From Gemmatimonas groenlandica (GTDB lineage Bacteria > Gemmatimonadota > Gemmatimonadetes > Gemmatimonadales > Gemmatimonadaceae): a stretch of 64,000 bases of DNA. Of the stretch, positions 8,203-16,810 are shown piece by piece (position 1 is the stretch's first letter; each line of letters begins with the position of its first letter). The position numbers were made by a program, and so were the translations under genes. The stretch is taken from positions 4,712,001 to 4,776,000 of the forward strand of contig NZ_CP053085.1 of NCBI RefSeq assembly GCF_013004105.1, read 5' to 3'. The notes beneath the pieces are model-generated. The model had not been told where the DNA came from, made no database searches, and worked only from the letters and a program-made list of their open reading frames with translations.

Positions 8203-9669
8203 TCAGAACGTCACGCGCACCGACGTGACGGGACCGAGCGACACGAACACACGGCCATCCAGCGCGCGGGCGGAGCTTTGCATGATGCCGCGTAGTGGTC
8301 CGGCATCGCGCGCCGGCTTGATGATGCCGTCGGCCGCCAACATGCCCAGAATCCCGCCCGCGCTCGCGAAGGCGAGGGTACCTTGCGATCCCGTCTCCGT
8401 GATCGCCGCGATGCCGCCGCCCATGAGTGCGCCAGCCAGCGCGCCGAGTTGCACGAGCGTACCGTCGGCACTCGTTCGATCGGCTTTGCGTACCATCCCG
8501 CGATCGGCGAAGAAGGCGCCGGCTACCAAACCGGCCGCCGCGACGCCGTATCGGGCGGTGTTGTCTCCACTCTCAGGGATCAGCGACGATGCGGCGGTGC
8601 CGCCCAGCAGGGCGCCGGTGAACGCGACGCTGACGTCACCGGCGGTCACGTTGTACGCGGCCCGGCGCGCGTAGCGCGGCCCGAGGGCGTAGCCGATGAC
8701 CTGCGCACCGATAGCGGCGCCGACAACGGCTTTGGCCGGTCCACGCAGACTGTTGTCCGTCTTGGTGTAGCCGCCGTACTGCGGATTATTCGCATCGAAC
8801 TGGACTACCGTTTTCTTGCCCTCGAACACGCCGCTCGATCCGCCGATGCCGAGCACTGCGAGCGCACCGAGGTCGGCGAAGAAGCCGGCGCTGGCCGCTT
8901 CACCGTCGCTCAGTCCGCGAGCCTGTTGAAAGCCGGCGATCGTGCCACCGATGGCGCCGGCGAGAATTGGCGCTCCCCAAGCCGGACCGCCGTCGGCGTG
9001 GGCGATGGCGGCGATTCCGAGGCCGGTCAGCGCGCCACGCGTGCCGCCATGCGCGGCGCGGGCGGCCTGCGCACGCGTGACCACGCGCCCTTTCACCGTG
9101 TTGGCCGCCACGAAAAATGAGGTGCCGGCCGCCAGGAAATAGCCGCCGGCCGCTGCCGCACCACTGCTGTTGCTGAGAAGCGCGGCCGTGGCTGGACCGT
9201 AGGCCACCAAGCCAAGAAAGGTCTGATTGCGCACGAACGTGTTGCCGGCCGGCTGCGACACCACCACGCCGGTGCCCGCACCAAGCAGGCGGTCGCCACC
9301 GCGTCCTTCGGCGACGACGCCAGTCGTGACCGCACGCTGGAGACCCGCGACCGCATCGGGGCCGAGCGCGAAGCGCGCCATCGCGCCGTCTATTCGTTGT
9401 ACCACCAGCACATGCGCGTTGTCGTCGGCGCGATAGAGTCGCGCTTCGCGAAATGTGCCGACCACGGGCCAGGCGGGCGCGGTGAGGTGGAGTCGCGTGA
9501 CCAGCGTCGGCGTGATCACCGTGATACGACCGGCGCTATCGAAGGGGACGCTCGTTTCGACAACCGGGGTTGTCTGCGCCGAAAGCGCGCGAGCGGATAT
9601 CGAGGCGGCGAACACGACGCTGAACGCAGCGAGCACACGAAGTGTGCGGACCGACAAGGAAGGGAGCAT
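8203..9669 (-). CDS. Exported glycine/alanine-rich protein of unknown function
   Basis: 488 residues starting with a signal peptide ending near ARALSAQ. After about 110 residues of mixed sequence, the remainder is dominated by short Gly/Ala-rich hydrophobic segments of glycine-zipper type (for example GALTGLGIAAIAHA, ILAGAIGGTIAGFQ, GLVAGAFFADRG, GALAGALMGGGIAA), separated by polar turns. The ending VRVTF resembles an outer-membrane terminal strand. I do not recognise a named family. Likely an envelope protein; alternatives are an amyloid-like or membrane-inserting oligomer. Confidence 0.75.
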   Translation of the reverse strand: MLPSLSVRTLRVLAAFSVVFAASISARALSAQTTPVVETSVPFDSAGRITVITPTLVTRLHLTAPAWPVVGTFREARLYRADDNAHVLVVQRIDGAMARFALGPDAVAGLQRAVTTGVVAEGRGGDRLLGAGTGVVVSQPAGNTFVRNQTFLGLVAYGPATAALLSNSSGAAAAGGYFLAAGTSFFVAANTVKGRVVTRAQAARAAHGGTRGALTGLGIAAIAHADGGPAWGAPILAGAIGGTIAGFQQARGLSDGEAASAGFFADLGALAVLGIGGSSGVFEGKKTVVQFDANNPQYGGYTKTDNSLRGPAKAVVGAAIGAQVIGYALGPRYARRAAYNVTAGDVSVAFTGALLGGTAASSLIPESGDNTARYGVAAAGLVAGAFFADRGMVRKADRTSADGTLVQLGALAGALMGGGIAAITETGSQGTLAFASAGGILGMLAADGIIKPARDAGPLRGIMQSSARALDGRVFVSLGPVTSVRVTF

Positions 9670-9870
9670 TCGGGTCTCAAGGTCGGAGGGAATTGGACTA
9701 ACTCGTTGAAACTACGACATATACCGAGAAACGTGTGGCGCGTTCCACGGCCTTTGGGGCGAATGGGTTTCAAGGATGGTCCAATAGCGGGACGAGTCGT
9801 TGGTGCGTAACGTGTGCACAGCACGATGCCGTGCCGACCAATGTGCCTGTACGCCATCGAGGTTCAGCAG

Positions 9871-12198
9871 ATGTCTGACTCGGAACGGGTGGAGGCTTCT
9901 CCGCCGCCGATGCTGGTAGAATCACTCGAAGCACTCCCCTTCGCGGCGTTGCTCCTCGGCGCCGGCGGTCGTGTGCTCGAGACGAATCGCTCCTTTCAGC
10001 TGCTGACGGGGCGAACCGTCGATGAGCTGCGGCAACAGCCCTTCGATGATGCACTGGGCGCCGACACCGACTCGCCAATCGTGCGGCGCGTAGAGCACGC
10101 ACTCGCTTCCCGGCAGATGTTCGCGGGGGAAGTGCTCTGTCACCGACCGAGTGGTGCCCCGTTCTGGAACGATCTCATTCTCATGCCGGTGCAAGGGCCT
10201 CCCCGCTCGGATGCCACCATGGTCGCGATATTCCGCGACGTCACCGCCCGTCGTACCGCCGAGCAGACGCTCGGCACAAGTGCCGCGAAGGATCGACTGT
10301 TGCTGGATCTGATCCAGGCGGGCATCGTCGTACACAAGGCCACCGGTGAGATCACCTACGCCAATGCCAAAGCCACGCAGCTGTTGGGCGTGAGTTATGA
10401 CACCGCGCTGGGCGCGCTCATCACCGATCCACGCTGGCGCTTCATTCGCGAAGACGGCACCGCGTTGCCGATACAGGAGTTCCCCTTCACGCGCGCGCTC
10501 ACGAGTCGTGCACTCGTGCGCAACATTGTGCTCGGTCTCACCCGCGACAGTGATCAGCAGCTGGTGTGGCTGATGGGCCACGCCTATCCCGTCCTTGATG
10601 CGACCGGCACCGTCTCCGAAGTGGTCGTGAGCTTTACCGACGTGACGTCGATCAAGCAGGCCGAGCGGGCACTTCAGAGGTCGGAGGAGCGGCTGCGTCT
10701 TGTATTGCAGGGGTCGAACGACGCGCCCTGGGACTGGGATGTCGAATCGGGCGAGGCGTACTACAGCCCGCGCTACTGGGAGATGCTCGGCTATGCCGTC
10801 GACGAGATCGCCGCCGACGCTGGCATGTGGGTGCGTCTAATGCACGCGGACGATCAGGCACGCGTTACGGCCCAGCTGGAACGCCTGATGAGCGGCGGCG
10901 CGACGACGTATGAAATCGAGTTCCGGATGCAACACAAGGCCGGGCACTTTTTGCAGGTGCTATCGCACGGCTTCATTCTGCGTGATGGCGCAGGTGCGGC
11001 ACGGCGCGTCTCCGGCACCAACAGCGACCTTACGGACAAGCGCGCGCTCGAAAGGCGGCTGCAGCAGTCACAGAAAATGGAAGCGATAGGCCAGCTCGCC
11101 GGCGGTGTCGCGCACGATTTCAATAACTTGCTCGCAGTGATCGTCGGTAATCTCGAGCTCCTGCTGGGCGACGACGTAGAGTTGCCGGCCGCAAAGGAAT
11201 ATGTGGTCGAGGCGGTCAACGCCGCGCGGCGGGGAGCCGATCTCACGCACCGGCTGCTTTCGTTCTCGCGCCAGCAGCCGTTGCAACCGACGGTGATCGA
11301 TGTGCATCAGGTTATCACCAATCTGAGTCAGGTGCTGCGCCGCGTGCTCGACGAGACGATTCGCGTGGAGGTGCGAGTGGCGCGCACGCTCCCGCACATC
11401 GTAATCGACGTTGCCCTCCTCGACAACGCGCTGCTCAACCTTGCGATCAATGCGCGCGACGCGATGCCGCGAGGAGGCACACTTACGATCGATGTCGACA
11501 GCGTATCGGCACCGGATCTTGCGATGACGGGACCATGTATTCGCGTCACCGTTTCCGATACCGGGGTCGGAATGACGCCGGACGTTGCGGCGCGCGCGTT
11601 GGAGCCGTTCTTCACGACAAAACCGATCGGACGTGGCACGGGTCTCGGCCTCAGCATGGTATACGGATTCGTCAAGCAGTCTGGTGGACAAATGCTGCTG
11701 CAGTCGACGGCGGGCGAGGGCACGGTGGTGACGATGCTGTTTCCGGCCAGCGAGGCGCCGCTGACCGATGTCGGCGCGGGGGGTGATTCGGTGCTGCATC
11801 GAGCCGAGTCGACCGACCTCGTGGTGCTCGTCGTCGAGGACGATCCAAATGTGCGCCGACTCTGTCTGCGCACGCTCAAAACGGCGGGCTACACGACCCT
11901 CAGCGCGGAGAATGGCGCTGAAGCGCTCCGTGTCATCGACGCCGCCGAACGGGTAGACCTCGTGTTGACGGACGTCGTCATGCCGAATGCGATGAGCGGC
12001 CCGGAGCTGGCACGTGAAATCGCCGTGCGGTGGCCCGAGCTTCGCGTGATCTACATGTCCGGCTACACGGCGGACTTTCTCTCGCGCGACGCCGAGAGTG
12101 GGTTGTCACACCAATTGCTGCAGAAGCCGTTCACGGTCGCCGAGCTCACGGGCGCGGTGCGCGCGGGACTGGCGCCGACGCAGGACCGGACTACGTGA
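9871..12198 (+). CDS. Hybrid histidine kinase with three PAS domains and receiver
   Basis: 775 residues, no membrane segments, so cytoplasmic. Order: PAS (~10-125), PAS (~135-255), PAS with PAC (~270-395, with WDWDVESGEAYYSPRYWEMLGY), HisKA with GVAHDFNN (H415), ATPase domain with NLAINARDAM, DTGVGM and EPFFTTKPIGRGTGLGLSM, then a receiver with VVEDDPN acidic pocket, phospho-acceptor D701 (LVLTDVVMP) and QKPFT lysine. The ATG at 9871 has GAGG eight bases upstream, better than the GTG at 9814. It has no output domain; an unlinked partner must relay the signal. The signal sensed is unknown. Confidence 0.92.
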   Translation: MSDSERVEASPPPMLVESLEALPFAALLLGAGGRVLETNRSFQLLTGRTVDELRQQPFDDALGADTDSPIVRRVEHALASRQMFAGEVLCHRPSGAPFWNDLILMPVQGPPRSDATMVAIFRDVTARRTAEQTLGTSAAKDRLLLDLIQAGIVVHKATGEITYANAKATQLLGVSYDTALGALITDPRWRFIREDGTALPIQEFPFTRALTSRALVRNIVLGLTRDSDQQLVWLMGHAYPVLDATGTVSEVVVSFTDVTSIKQAERALQRSEERLRLVLQGSNDAPWDWDVESGEAYYSPRYWEMLGYAVDEIAADAGMWVRLMHADDQARVTAQLERLMSGGATTYEIEFRMQHKAGHFLQVLSHGFILRDGAGAARRVSGTNSDLTDKRALERRLQQSQKMEAIGQLAGGVAHDFNNLLAVIVGNLELLLGDDVELPAAKEYVVEAVNAARRGADLTHRLLSFSRQQPLQPTVIDVHQVITNLSQVLRRVLDETIRVEVRVARTLPHIVIDVALLDNALLNLAINARDAMPRGGTLTIDVDSVSAPDLAMTGPCIRVTVSDTGVGMTPDVAARALEPFFTTKPIGRGTGLGLSMVYGFVKQSGGQMLLQSTAGEGTVVTMLFPASEAPLTDVGAGGDSVLHRAESTDLVVLVVEDDPNVRRLCLRTLKTAGYTTLSAENGAEALRVIDAAERVDLVLTDVVMPNAMSGPELAREIAVRWPELRVIYMSGYTADFLSRDAESGLSHQLLQKPFTVAELTGAVRAGLAPTQDRTT

Positions 12199-12216
12199 AT
12201 CTCACCGAAAACCGAA

Positions 12217-12738
12217 GTGCCCGTGGCACGAGCGTTGTCGCGCGCCGACGCTGAGTTTGCCGCGCACTGCGCCGTGCTCGGCCTGCGCACCGTTCGCACG
12301 GTCGAGGCACTGAACGCAGCGTATCGGCCGCTGATCCGGCAGTGGCATCCCGATCGCCATCACGGCCAGGCGAGTCACGCCGTAGCTGTAGATCGCGCAA
12401 CGGCGATCAACGACGCGTATGCATTTCTGCTCGAGGCACTCGAACGCGAATGTGAACCGGTGGTTACAGCGAGGTCCCGATCGCGCGTCGCACGCGACGG
12501 CTTTCCCGATCCCGCCGTGCTCGAGATCTTCGTCAAGCCGTCGAACGTCATATCGGTGGGCTATAACAACAACACGTTTGATTTGTTCGTGAAATACATC
12601 GGCCATCGGGTGTACCGCTACCGGGCGGTTCCAGCCTCGGTGGTGGAGGCACTGCTCAACGCGCCGTCGGCGTCGGCGTACGTGAGTGAGCACGTTGACC
12701 GGCAATACGAATCCGAGGCGTGTAAACGCATCACGTGA
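12217..12738 (+). CDS. J-domain protein fused to a KTSC domain
   Basis: 173 residues. The N-terminal half (~20-75) is a DnaJ-type J domain: ALNAAYRPLIRQWHPDRH carries the HPD motif needed to stimulate Hsp70, followed by AINDAYAFLLEAL. The C-terminal half (~105-165) is a KTSC domain: SNVISVGYNNNTFDLFVKYIGH then YRYRAVPASVVEALLNAPS. KTSC occurs at the C-terminus of some lysyl-tRNA synthetases and alone in small proteins, possibly in nucleic-acid binding. No zinc-finger or substrate-binding DnaJ region is present. It starts with GTG 16 bp after the hybrid kinase gene, and no better start is visible. Confidence 0.8.
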   Translation: MPVARALSRADAEFAAHCAVLGLRTVRTVEALNAAYRPLIRQWHPDRHHGQASHAVAVDRATAINDAYAFLLEALERECEPVVTARSRSRVARDGFPDPAVLEIFVKPSNVISVGYNNNTFDLFVKYIGHRVYRYRAVPASVVEALLNAPSASAYVSEHVDRQYESEACKRIT

Positions 12739-12757
12739 ACGCATCACGTGAACGCAT
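12725..12757. repeat. 2.5 copies of a 13-bp direct repeat containing TCACGTGA
   Basis: AACGCATCACGTG occurs at 12725-12737 and 12738-12750, with a third partial copy to 12757. The first copy contains the stop codon of the J-domain gene, and the repeat also provides the GTG from which the decayed downstream gene could start. Each copy includes the 8-bp palindrome TCACGTGA, so replication slippage or a small binding site are both possible. Confidence 0.7.
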
Positions 12758-13247
12758 ACCCGGCGATGGGTCTCTCACGATAACGGCCATTGGCCTCGCA
12801 ACGCGTTCCAACGGAGCGGCGGCCCAGCAGACCCAGCCCCAGCCGCCCACGCGCCTCGCGGTGACGCGCTTGATCGGCGATACGATGAAGCTCGTTACCG
12901 TTAAGAATGATTGACCGACGACGGTGACCGTGTATCTGGAAGCCGCTGGCATGGATCGTCGCTTGGGCGTGGTGGCGGCGGGCCACGTGGTCACCCTGCA
13001 GCTGCCGGCGTGGGCAGCGAACGGCCGAAGCACCGTGCCCACTGGTATCGCCAGCATCGACAGCATTCCGGTGCCGCTGACCGCCGCCAAGCGGGCCAGC
13101 ACCACGATCACGATCGACAACCCGCGCAACAAGCCGATGATGGTGTTCGCGGAGCAGGGTGTGCGCTCGGTCGGCGGCACGTGGGTGGACACCCGTACGC
13201 TCAACCTGAAGTCTGGCGATCAGATCGCCGTCGACATCGTCTTCTAG
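12735..13247 (+). pseudogene. Two-repeat beta-domain gene interrupted by an in-frame TGA
   Basis: One reading frame runs from a GTG at 12735 to the TAG ending at 13247 and is broken only by TGA at 12912-12914. Before the stop it reads RLIGDTMKLVTVKND, after it PTTVTVYLEAAGMDRRLG. The whole contains two similar units (KLVTVKND..TTVTVYLEAAG and TTITIDNPRNKPMMVFAEQG), each a strand-rich motif. A single CGA-to-TGA change at an arginine codon would explain the break. The N-terminal segment resembles a degraded signal peptide ending NGAAAQQ. The remaining intact part (from GTG 12924, 107 residues) could still be translated. Confidence 0.6.
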
Positions 13248-13346
13248 TTTGCACAGGGAGGGACGCACAACGGCCGTGATCATTCCGTGGTCACGACCGT
13301 CGTGGTGCTTTTCGCAGCAGTTTGGTCGCGCGCATAGCTTCGTAGC

Positions 13347-14141
13347 ATGAGAACTGATGAGGAACACGTCACTCTTCGCGAGCACCACGTGCCAGTGCCC
13401 GGTGGACAGCTGTTCGTTCGCGAATGGATCCCCCGTCACGTGATCGACGGCGCCGCGCCACTCGTGCTCCTCCACGACTCGCTCGGCTCCGTCGAGCTGT
13501 GGCGCGAGTTTCCCGTGCGTCTCGCGCGCACGGTGCGGCGGCGCGTCATCGCCTACGATCGACTGGGCTTCGGCCGATCGTCGTCGCGGCGCGAGCCGCC
13601 GTCGCTGCGGTTCATCGAGGAAGAAGCCGAGCTGTACTTCCCGGCGGTTCGTCGTGCGCTCGGCTTTACCAACTTCTCGCTGTTCGGCCACAGTGTAGGC
13701 GGCGGCATGTCGATCGTGATTGCGGCCACCATGCCGGATGTCTGTGAACGCCTGGTCTCAGAATCGGCGCAGTCGTTCCTCGAGGCGCACACGCTCGATG
13801 GTATTCGCGCCGCCAAGCGACAGTTCGAGAACCCGGCGTATTTCGCGAAGCTGTCACGCTTCCATGGCGACAAGGCGCAGTGGGTCCTCGACGCCTGGAC
13901 GGAAACGTGGACATCGCCCGCCTTTGCCGATTGGTCGCTCGATCCGTATCTGACCCTGGTGCGCTGTCCGACGCTCGTGATTCACGGCGACGCGGACGAA
14001 TTCGGGTCGGTCGAGTTTCCCCGTCGTATCGCCCGCGGCGTGCAAGGCGTGTCGCAGCTCGAGATCATCGAAGGCTGCGGGCATGTACCACATCGCGAGC
14101 AACCCGACCGCATCCTCTCGCTCGTCACCGAATTTCTGTAA
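13347..14141 (+). CDS. Alpha/beta hydrolase
   Basis: 264 residues of the alpha/beta hydrolase fold, cytoplasmic (no signal peptide). The oxyanion region is LVLLHDSLGSVELWR, the nucleophile elbow is FGHSVGGGMS with S116, the acid is in HGDADEFGS and the base histidine in GCGHVPHREQP. Esterases and C-C hydrolases such as the MhpC type share this plan, and the substrate is not predictable. The convergent nitrilase-family gene ends 33 bp away. Confidence 0.9.
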   Translation: MRTDEEHVTLREHHVPVPGGQLFVREWIPRHVIDGAAPLVLLHDSLGSVELWREFPVRLARTVRRRVIAYDRLGFGRSSSRREPPSLRFIEEEAELYFPAVRRALGFTNFSLFGHSVGGGMSIVIAATMPDVCERLVSESAQSFLEAHTLDGIRAAKRQFENPAYFAKLSRFHGDKAQWVLDAWTETWTSPAFADWSLDPYLTLVRCPTLVIHGDADEFGSVEFPRRIARGVQGVSQLEIIEGCGHVPHREQPDRILSLVTEFL

Positions 14142-14174
14142 ACGTTTCGACGAAAGGTCGCCGCTGACCCGCTG

Positions 14175-14984
14175 CTAGAGTCCCGTCCGACAGCGCTGCG
14201 CGAGCAGGCCTGTGGCGAGCGACAGATCGCAGTCGGCGATGAGCAGTCCCGCCTTTCCGTATGGCTGCCACGCGTGCAGGGTGCCGTCGGGGCGTGCGAT
14301 CGCCGACGTAATCGGCACGCCCTCGCTCGCGCAGTTCACCGAGGCGAACCAGCAGCTGTTCTCAGCGGCGCGACAGAGGATCGCCTTCTCGTGAAAGGTG
14401 TTCGCGGGATCGGCGAAGCTGGTGGGGCGAAACGCTCCGTCTTCCGCCCACGCGAAGTTCGGATGAAACACGATCTGCGCGCCACGTCGCGCGGCCCAAC
14501 GCACCGTCTCCGGATAGCGCCAGCCTTCGTGACAAATCACGACGCCGAAGGTAAGCGGCCCGACCGTGAACACGCGCCGCTCGCTGCCGTGACCGTACAC
14601 CGGGTCTTCCGAGGGGTCGAGCTGTACTTTGTCCTGAAACCCCATGAGCGCACCAGCGGTATCGAACACGGCGACCGTCGCGACCGGTAGGCCGTCGGCA
14701 TGCTCCGGCGCGATCCGCTCCGTACCCAGCACGACCGCGACACCGGCCTTCGCGGCGGCGGCGCCGATGTCGTTCCATGCGGACGTCAGGAACGCGGCAT
14801 CAGCTGGCGGCACCGCGAGATGGGGGGCGCGGTAGCCCGGCACAAAGCACTCGGGGAAACAGACCACGAGGGCGCCGGCGACTCCCGCTTCGGCGATCGC
14901 GTCGCAGGCGATCGCCACGGACATCGCCGGGGTAGCCGGATACGCCACGTTGGCCAGCGCGATTCGTACGGTGGACTCGCTCAT
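14175..14984 (-). CDS. Carbon-nitrogen hydrolase (nitrilase superfamily)
   Basis: 269 residues with the complete Glu-Lys-Cys triad: E45 in VCFPECFVPG, K119 in GFQDKVQLDPSED, and C151 in GVVICHEGWRYPE. This superfamily hydrolyses nitriles, amides, ureido compounds or N-acyl groups. The sequence after Cys (CHEGWRYPE) is closer to the amidase-type branches than to true nitrilases. It is a single gene on the minus strand, starting at ATG 14984, and is divergent from the YjdI-like gene. Confidence 0.88.
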   Translation of the reverse strand: MSESTVRIALANVAYPATPAMSVAIACDAIAEAGVAGALVVCFPECFVPGYRAPHLAVPPADAAFLTSAWNDIGAAAAKAGVAVVLGTERIAPEHADGLPVATVAVFDTAGALMGFQDKVQLDPSEDPVYGHGSERRVFTVGPLTFGVVICHEGWRYPETVRWAARRGAQIVFHPNFAWAEDGAFRPTSFADPANTFHEKAILCRAAENSCWFASVNCASEGVPITSAIARPDGTLHAWQPYGKAGLLIADCDLSLATGLLAQRCRTGL

Positions 14985-15099
14985 GCGATGCGTCCCGGGC
15001 AGAGTGTCGACGGGCTGATGTTGGGTGTACCGTAGGATATCCGCTGCGCCCGCATTTCACATCGCGCGCCGTCGCGCCTTCCCGCTTCCTCAGACGACC

Positions 15100-15327
15100 A
15101 TGCCGACACGATTGCAGAGCTACGAAGCGCCAGGGATCACTGTCACTTTCGATCCGACGGTGTGCACGCATTCCGCGGTCTGTTTGCGCGGACTTCCGGC
15201 GGTATTCGATGTGCGTCGGAAGCGGTGGATTCACGCCGAGGCGGCGTCCGCCGACGAGGTGGCGGCGCAGGTGGCGCGCTGCCCCAGCGGCGCGCTGCAA
15301 GTTGTTCGCGAGCCACAAGCGGACTGA
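15100..15327 (+). CDS. YjdI-like [4Fe-4S] mono-cluster protein
   Basis: 75 residues. The family pattern VCTHSAVCLRGLPAVFD followed by VARCPSGAL gives C22, C28 and C61, with H24 nearby as in YjdI proteins thought to carry one iron-sulfur cluster. The frame is open upstream but the ATG at 15100 gives the family length. YjdI is often beside a small acetyltransferase, which is not the case here. It precedes the Rrf2 regulator by 94 bp, and that regulator has its own promoter. Confidence 0.85.
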   Translation: MPTRLQSYEAPGITVTFDPTVCTHSAVCLRGLPAVFDVRRKRWIHAEAASADEVAAQVARCPSGALQVVREPQAD

Positions 15328-15362
15328 TCTTTTGCCACGCTCACGGCCGGGCGCGCTCCTTC

Positions 15363-15404
15363 TTGACATTCGCCGTGTCTGTACGTACTGTGGTAACACA
15401 CAGT
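15363..15404 (+). promoter_or_regulatory. Promoter and operator of the Rrf2 gene
   Basis: TTGACA (15363-15368) is a consensus -35 box; 17 bases later TACTGT (15386-15391) can act as -10. Overlapping it is the inverted repeat ACTGTGGTAACACACAGT (15387-15404), 6-bp perfect arms with a 6-base spacer. Its reverse complement contains TGTGTTACCACA, nearly matching TGTGTAACCAAA upstream of qorB. This suggests that Rrf2 represses itself and qorB. Confidence 0.65.
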
Positions 15405-15421
15405 CGACGAGGCACCATCCG

Positions 15422-15832
15422 ATGAATACCCGCTTTGCGGTGGCCGTCCACATCCTCACGCTCTTGCATACGCAGCAGGGAGAGCCGGCCACGTCGGAGT
15501 ATATCGCGTCGAGTGTGAACACGAATCCTTCGCTCATTCGTCGGTTGCTGTCGCAGCTGGCTCGGGCCGGACTCACGGCATCGCAGATGGGGACGGGCGG
15601 TGGCGCGCTGCTGGCGAAGCCGGCCAACGTGATCACGCTCCTCGACGTGTACCGCGCCATGGACGAGGACGCCGATCTGCTGCCGCTGCATCAGTCGCCG
15701 AACCCGAAGTGCCCGGTTGGTCGCCGCATCCACGGCGTACTCGAGACGCGGGTGGATGCCGCCGAGCGGGCGTTGGGTGACGAACTAAGCCGTACCACGA
15801 TCGCCGATCTCACTGACGAGATCGCACGCTGA
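15422..15832 (+). CDS. Rrf2 family transcriptional regulator, single-cysteine type
   Basis: 136 residues. The winged helix reads FAVAVHILTLLHTQ, SEYIASSVNTNPSLIRRLLSQLARAGLT and ends in a glycine-rich wing (GTGGGALLAKP). Cluster-binding Rrf2 proteins such as IscR and NsrR have three conserved cysteines; this one has only one (NPKCPVG), so it probably does not hold an iron-sulfur cluster and may sense electrophiles or oxidants through the thiol. The frame is open far upstream, but the ATG at 15422 fits the family start and lies after the promoter. It precedes qorB by 87 bp. Confidence 0.87.
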   Translation: MNTRFAVAVHILTLLHTQQGEPATSEYIASSVNTNPSLIRRLLSQLARAGLTASQMGTGGGALLAKPANVITLLDVYRAMDEDADLLPLHQSPNPKCPVGRRIHGVLETRVDAAERALGDELSRTTIADLTDEIAR

Positions 15833-15876
15833 CTGTTTGAGGACCCTCCCTCGCACGCCGTTTTGCTGTACATCAA

Positions 15877-15899
15877 TGTGTAACCAAAACGCATACACT
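15877..15899 (+). promoter_or_regulatory. Candidate Rrf2 operator before qorB
   Basis: TGTGTAACCAAAA (15877-15889) matches the core of the dyad at the Rrf2 promoter, and GTGTA (15878-15882) is mirrored by TACAC (15894-15898). TACACT at 15894-15899 could serve as the -10 of qorB. The binding-site assignment is inference from the shared motif. Confidence 0.5.
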
Positions 15900-15919
15900 A
15901 TCACTCACGGGATATTACG

Positions 15920-16774
15920 ATGACTATCGCCATCACCGGATCCACCGGCCAGCTCGGCCGCCTCGTCATTCAACAGCTGGTCGCCCGCAACACGGGTACG
16001 CAGGTCGTAGCCCTCGCCCGGAGCCTTGAGAAGGCTGCCGACCTCGGCGTGGCGGCGCGCGTGGCCGACTACGAGCAGCCGGATACGCTCGACGCCGCAC
16101 TGGCGGGGGTGGACACCCTGCTGCTGATCTCGTCGAACGAGATCGGGAAGCGCGCGTCGCAGCATGCGGCGGTGGTCAGCGCCGCATCCCGCGCCGGTGT
16201 GAAGCGCCTCGTGTACACGAGCCTGCTAAACGCCGATACGTCACCGATCGATCTGGCCGAAGAGCACCGCGCCACCGAAGCGGCGATCCAGGCGTCGGGC
16301 ATCCCTTTCACGATCCTGCGCAACGGCTGGTACACCGAGAACTACACCGGGTCGATCGGCGGAGCGCTGGCGGGCGGCGCGATCATGGGAAGCGCTGGCG
16401 ATGGACGTGTGTCAGGCGCAACCCGTGAGGACTTCGCGGCCGCGGCCGTCGCTGTCCTGCTCGGTACTGGCCACCTGGGGAAAACGTACGAACTCGCCGG
16501 CGACCACGCGTTCACGTTGCGTGAACTCGCCGCCGAGCTCTCGAAGCAAGCCGGGAAGGACATCCCGTATCGCGATCTGGCCGCGGCCGACTATGCCGCG
16601 GCTCTGGCCGGATTCGGTGTGCCCGAAGGCATCGCACGCGCGATCGCCGGCTGGGACGTCGACGCCAGCGTCGGGGCGCTCTACGACAACGGTGAACAGC
16701 TGTCCAGGTTGATTGGTCGACCGACCACGCCGCTCTCGACGGCGGTGGCGGCCGCGTTGAGAGACACTCGCTAA
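15920..16774 (+). CDS. qorB: NAD(P)H:quinone oxidoreductase, QorB/YtfG-like
   Basis: 284 residues of the atypical short-chain dehydrogenase (NmrA-like) type. ITGSTGQLGRLVI is the NADPH loop; LLLISSNEIGKRASQH, RLVYTSLLNADTSP, ILRNGWYTENY and KTYELAGDHAFTLRELA match E. coli QorB along its whole length (about 286 residues). QorB reduces quinones with NADPH. Here it follows an Rrf2 regulator, whereas in E. coli the neighbour is the HxlR-type YtfH, so the regulator type differs while the arrangement is similar. Confidence 0.9.
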   Translation: MTIAITGSTGQLGRLVIQQLVARNTGTQVVALARSLEKAADLGVAARVADYEQPDTLDAALAGVDTLLLISSNEIGKRASQHAAVVSAASRAGVKRLVYTSLLNADTSPIDLAEEHRATEAAIQASGIPFTILRNGWYTENYTGSIGGALAGGAIMGSAGDGRVSGATREDFAAAAVAVLLGTGHLGKTYELAGDHAFTLRELAAELSKQAGKDIPYRDLAAADYAAALAGFGVPEGIARAIAGWDVDASVGALYDNGEQLSRLIGRPTTPLSTAVAAALRDTR

Positions 16775-16810
16775 CCTTGCCAGCCATGTCGGGAGCGGGC
16801 ATCATGCGCC

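Noticed and set aside
12912-12914. Selenocysteine codon
   Set aside because: No downstream structure typical of a SECIS element is evident and neighbouring residues suggest an arginine position.
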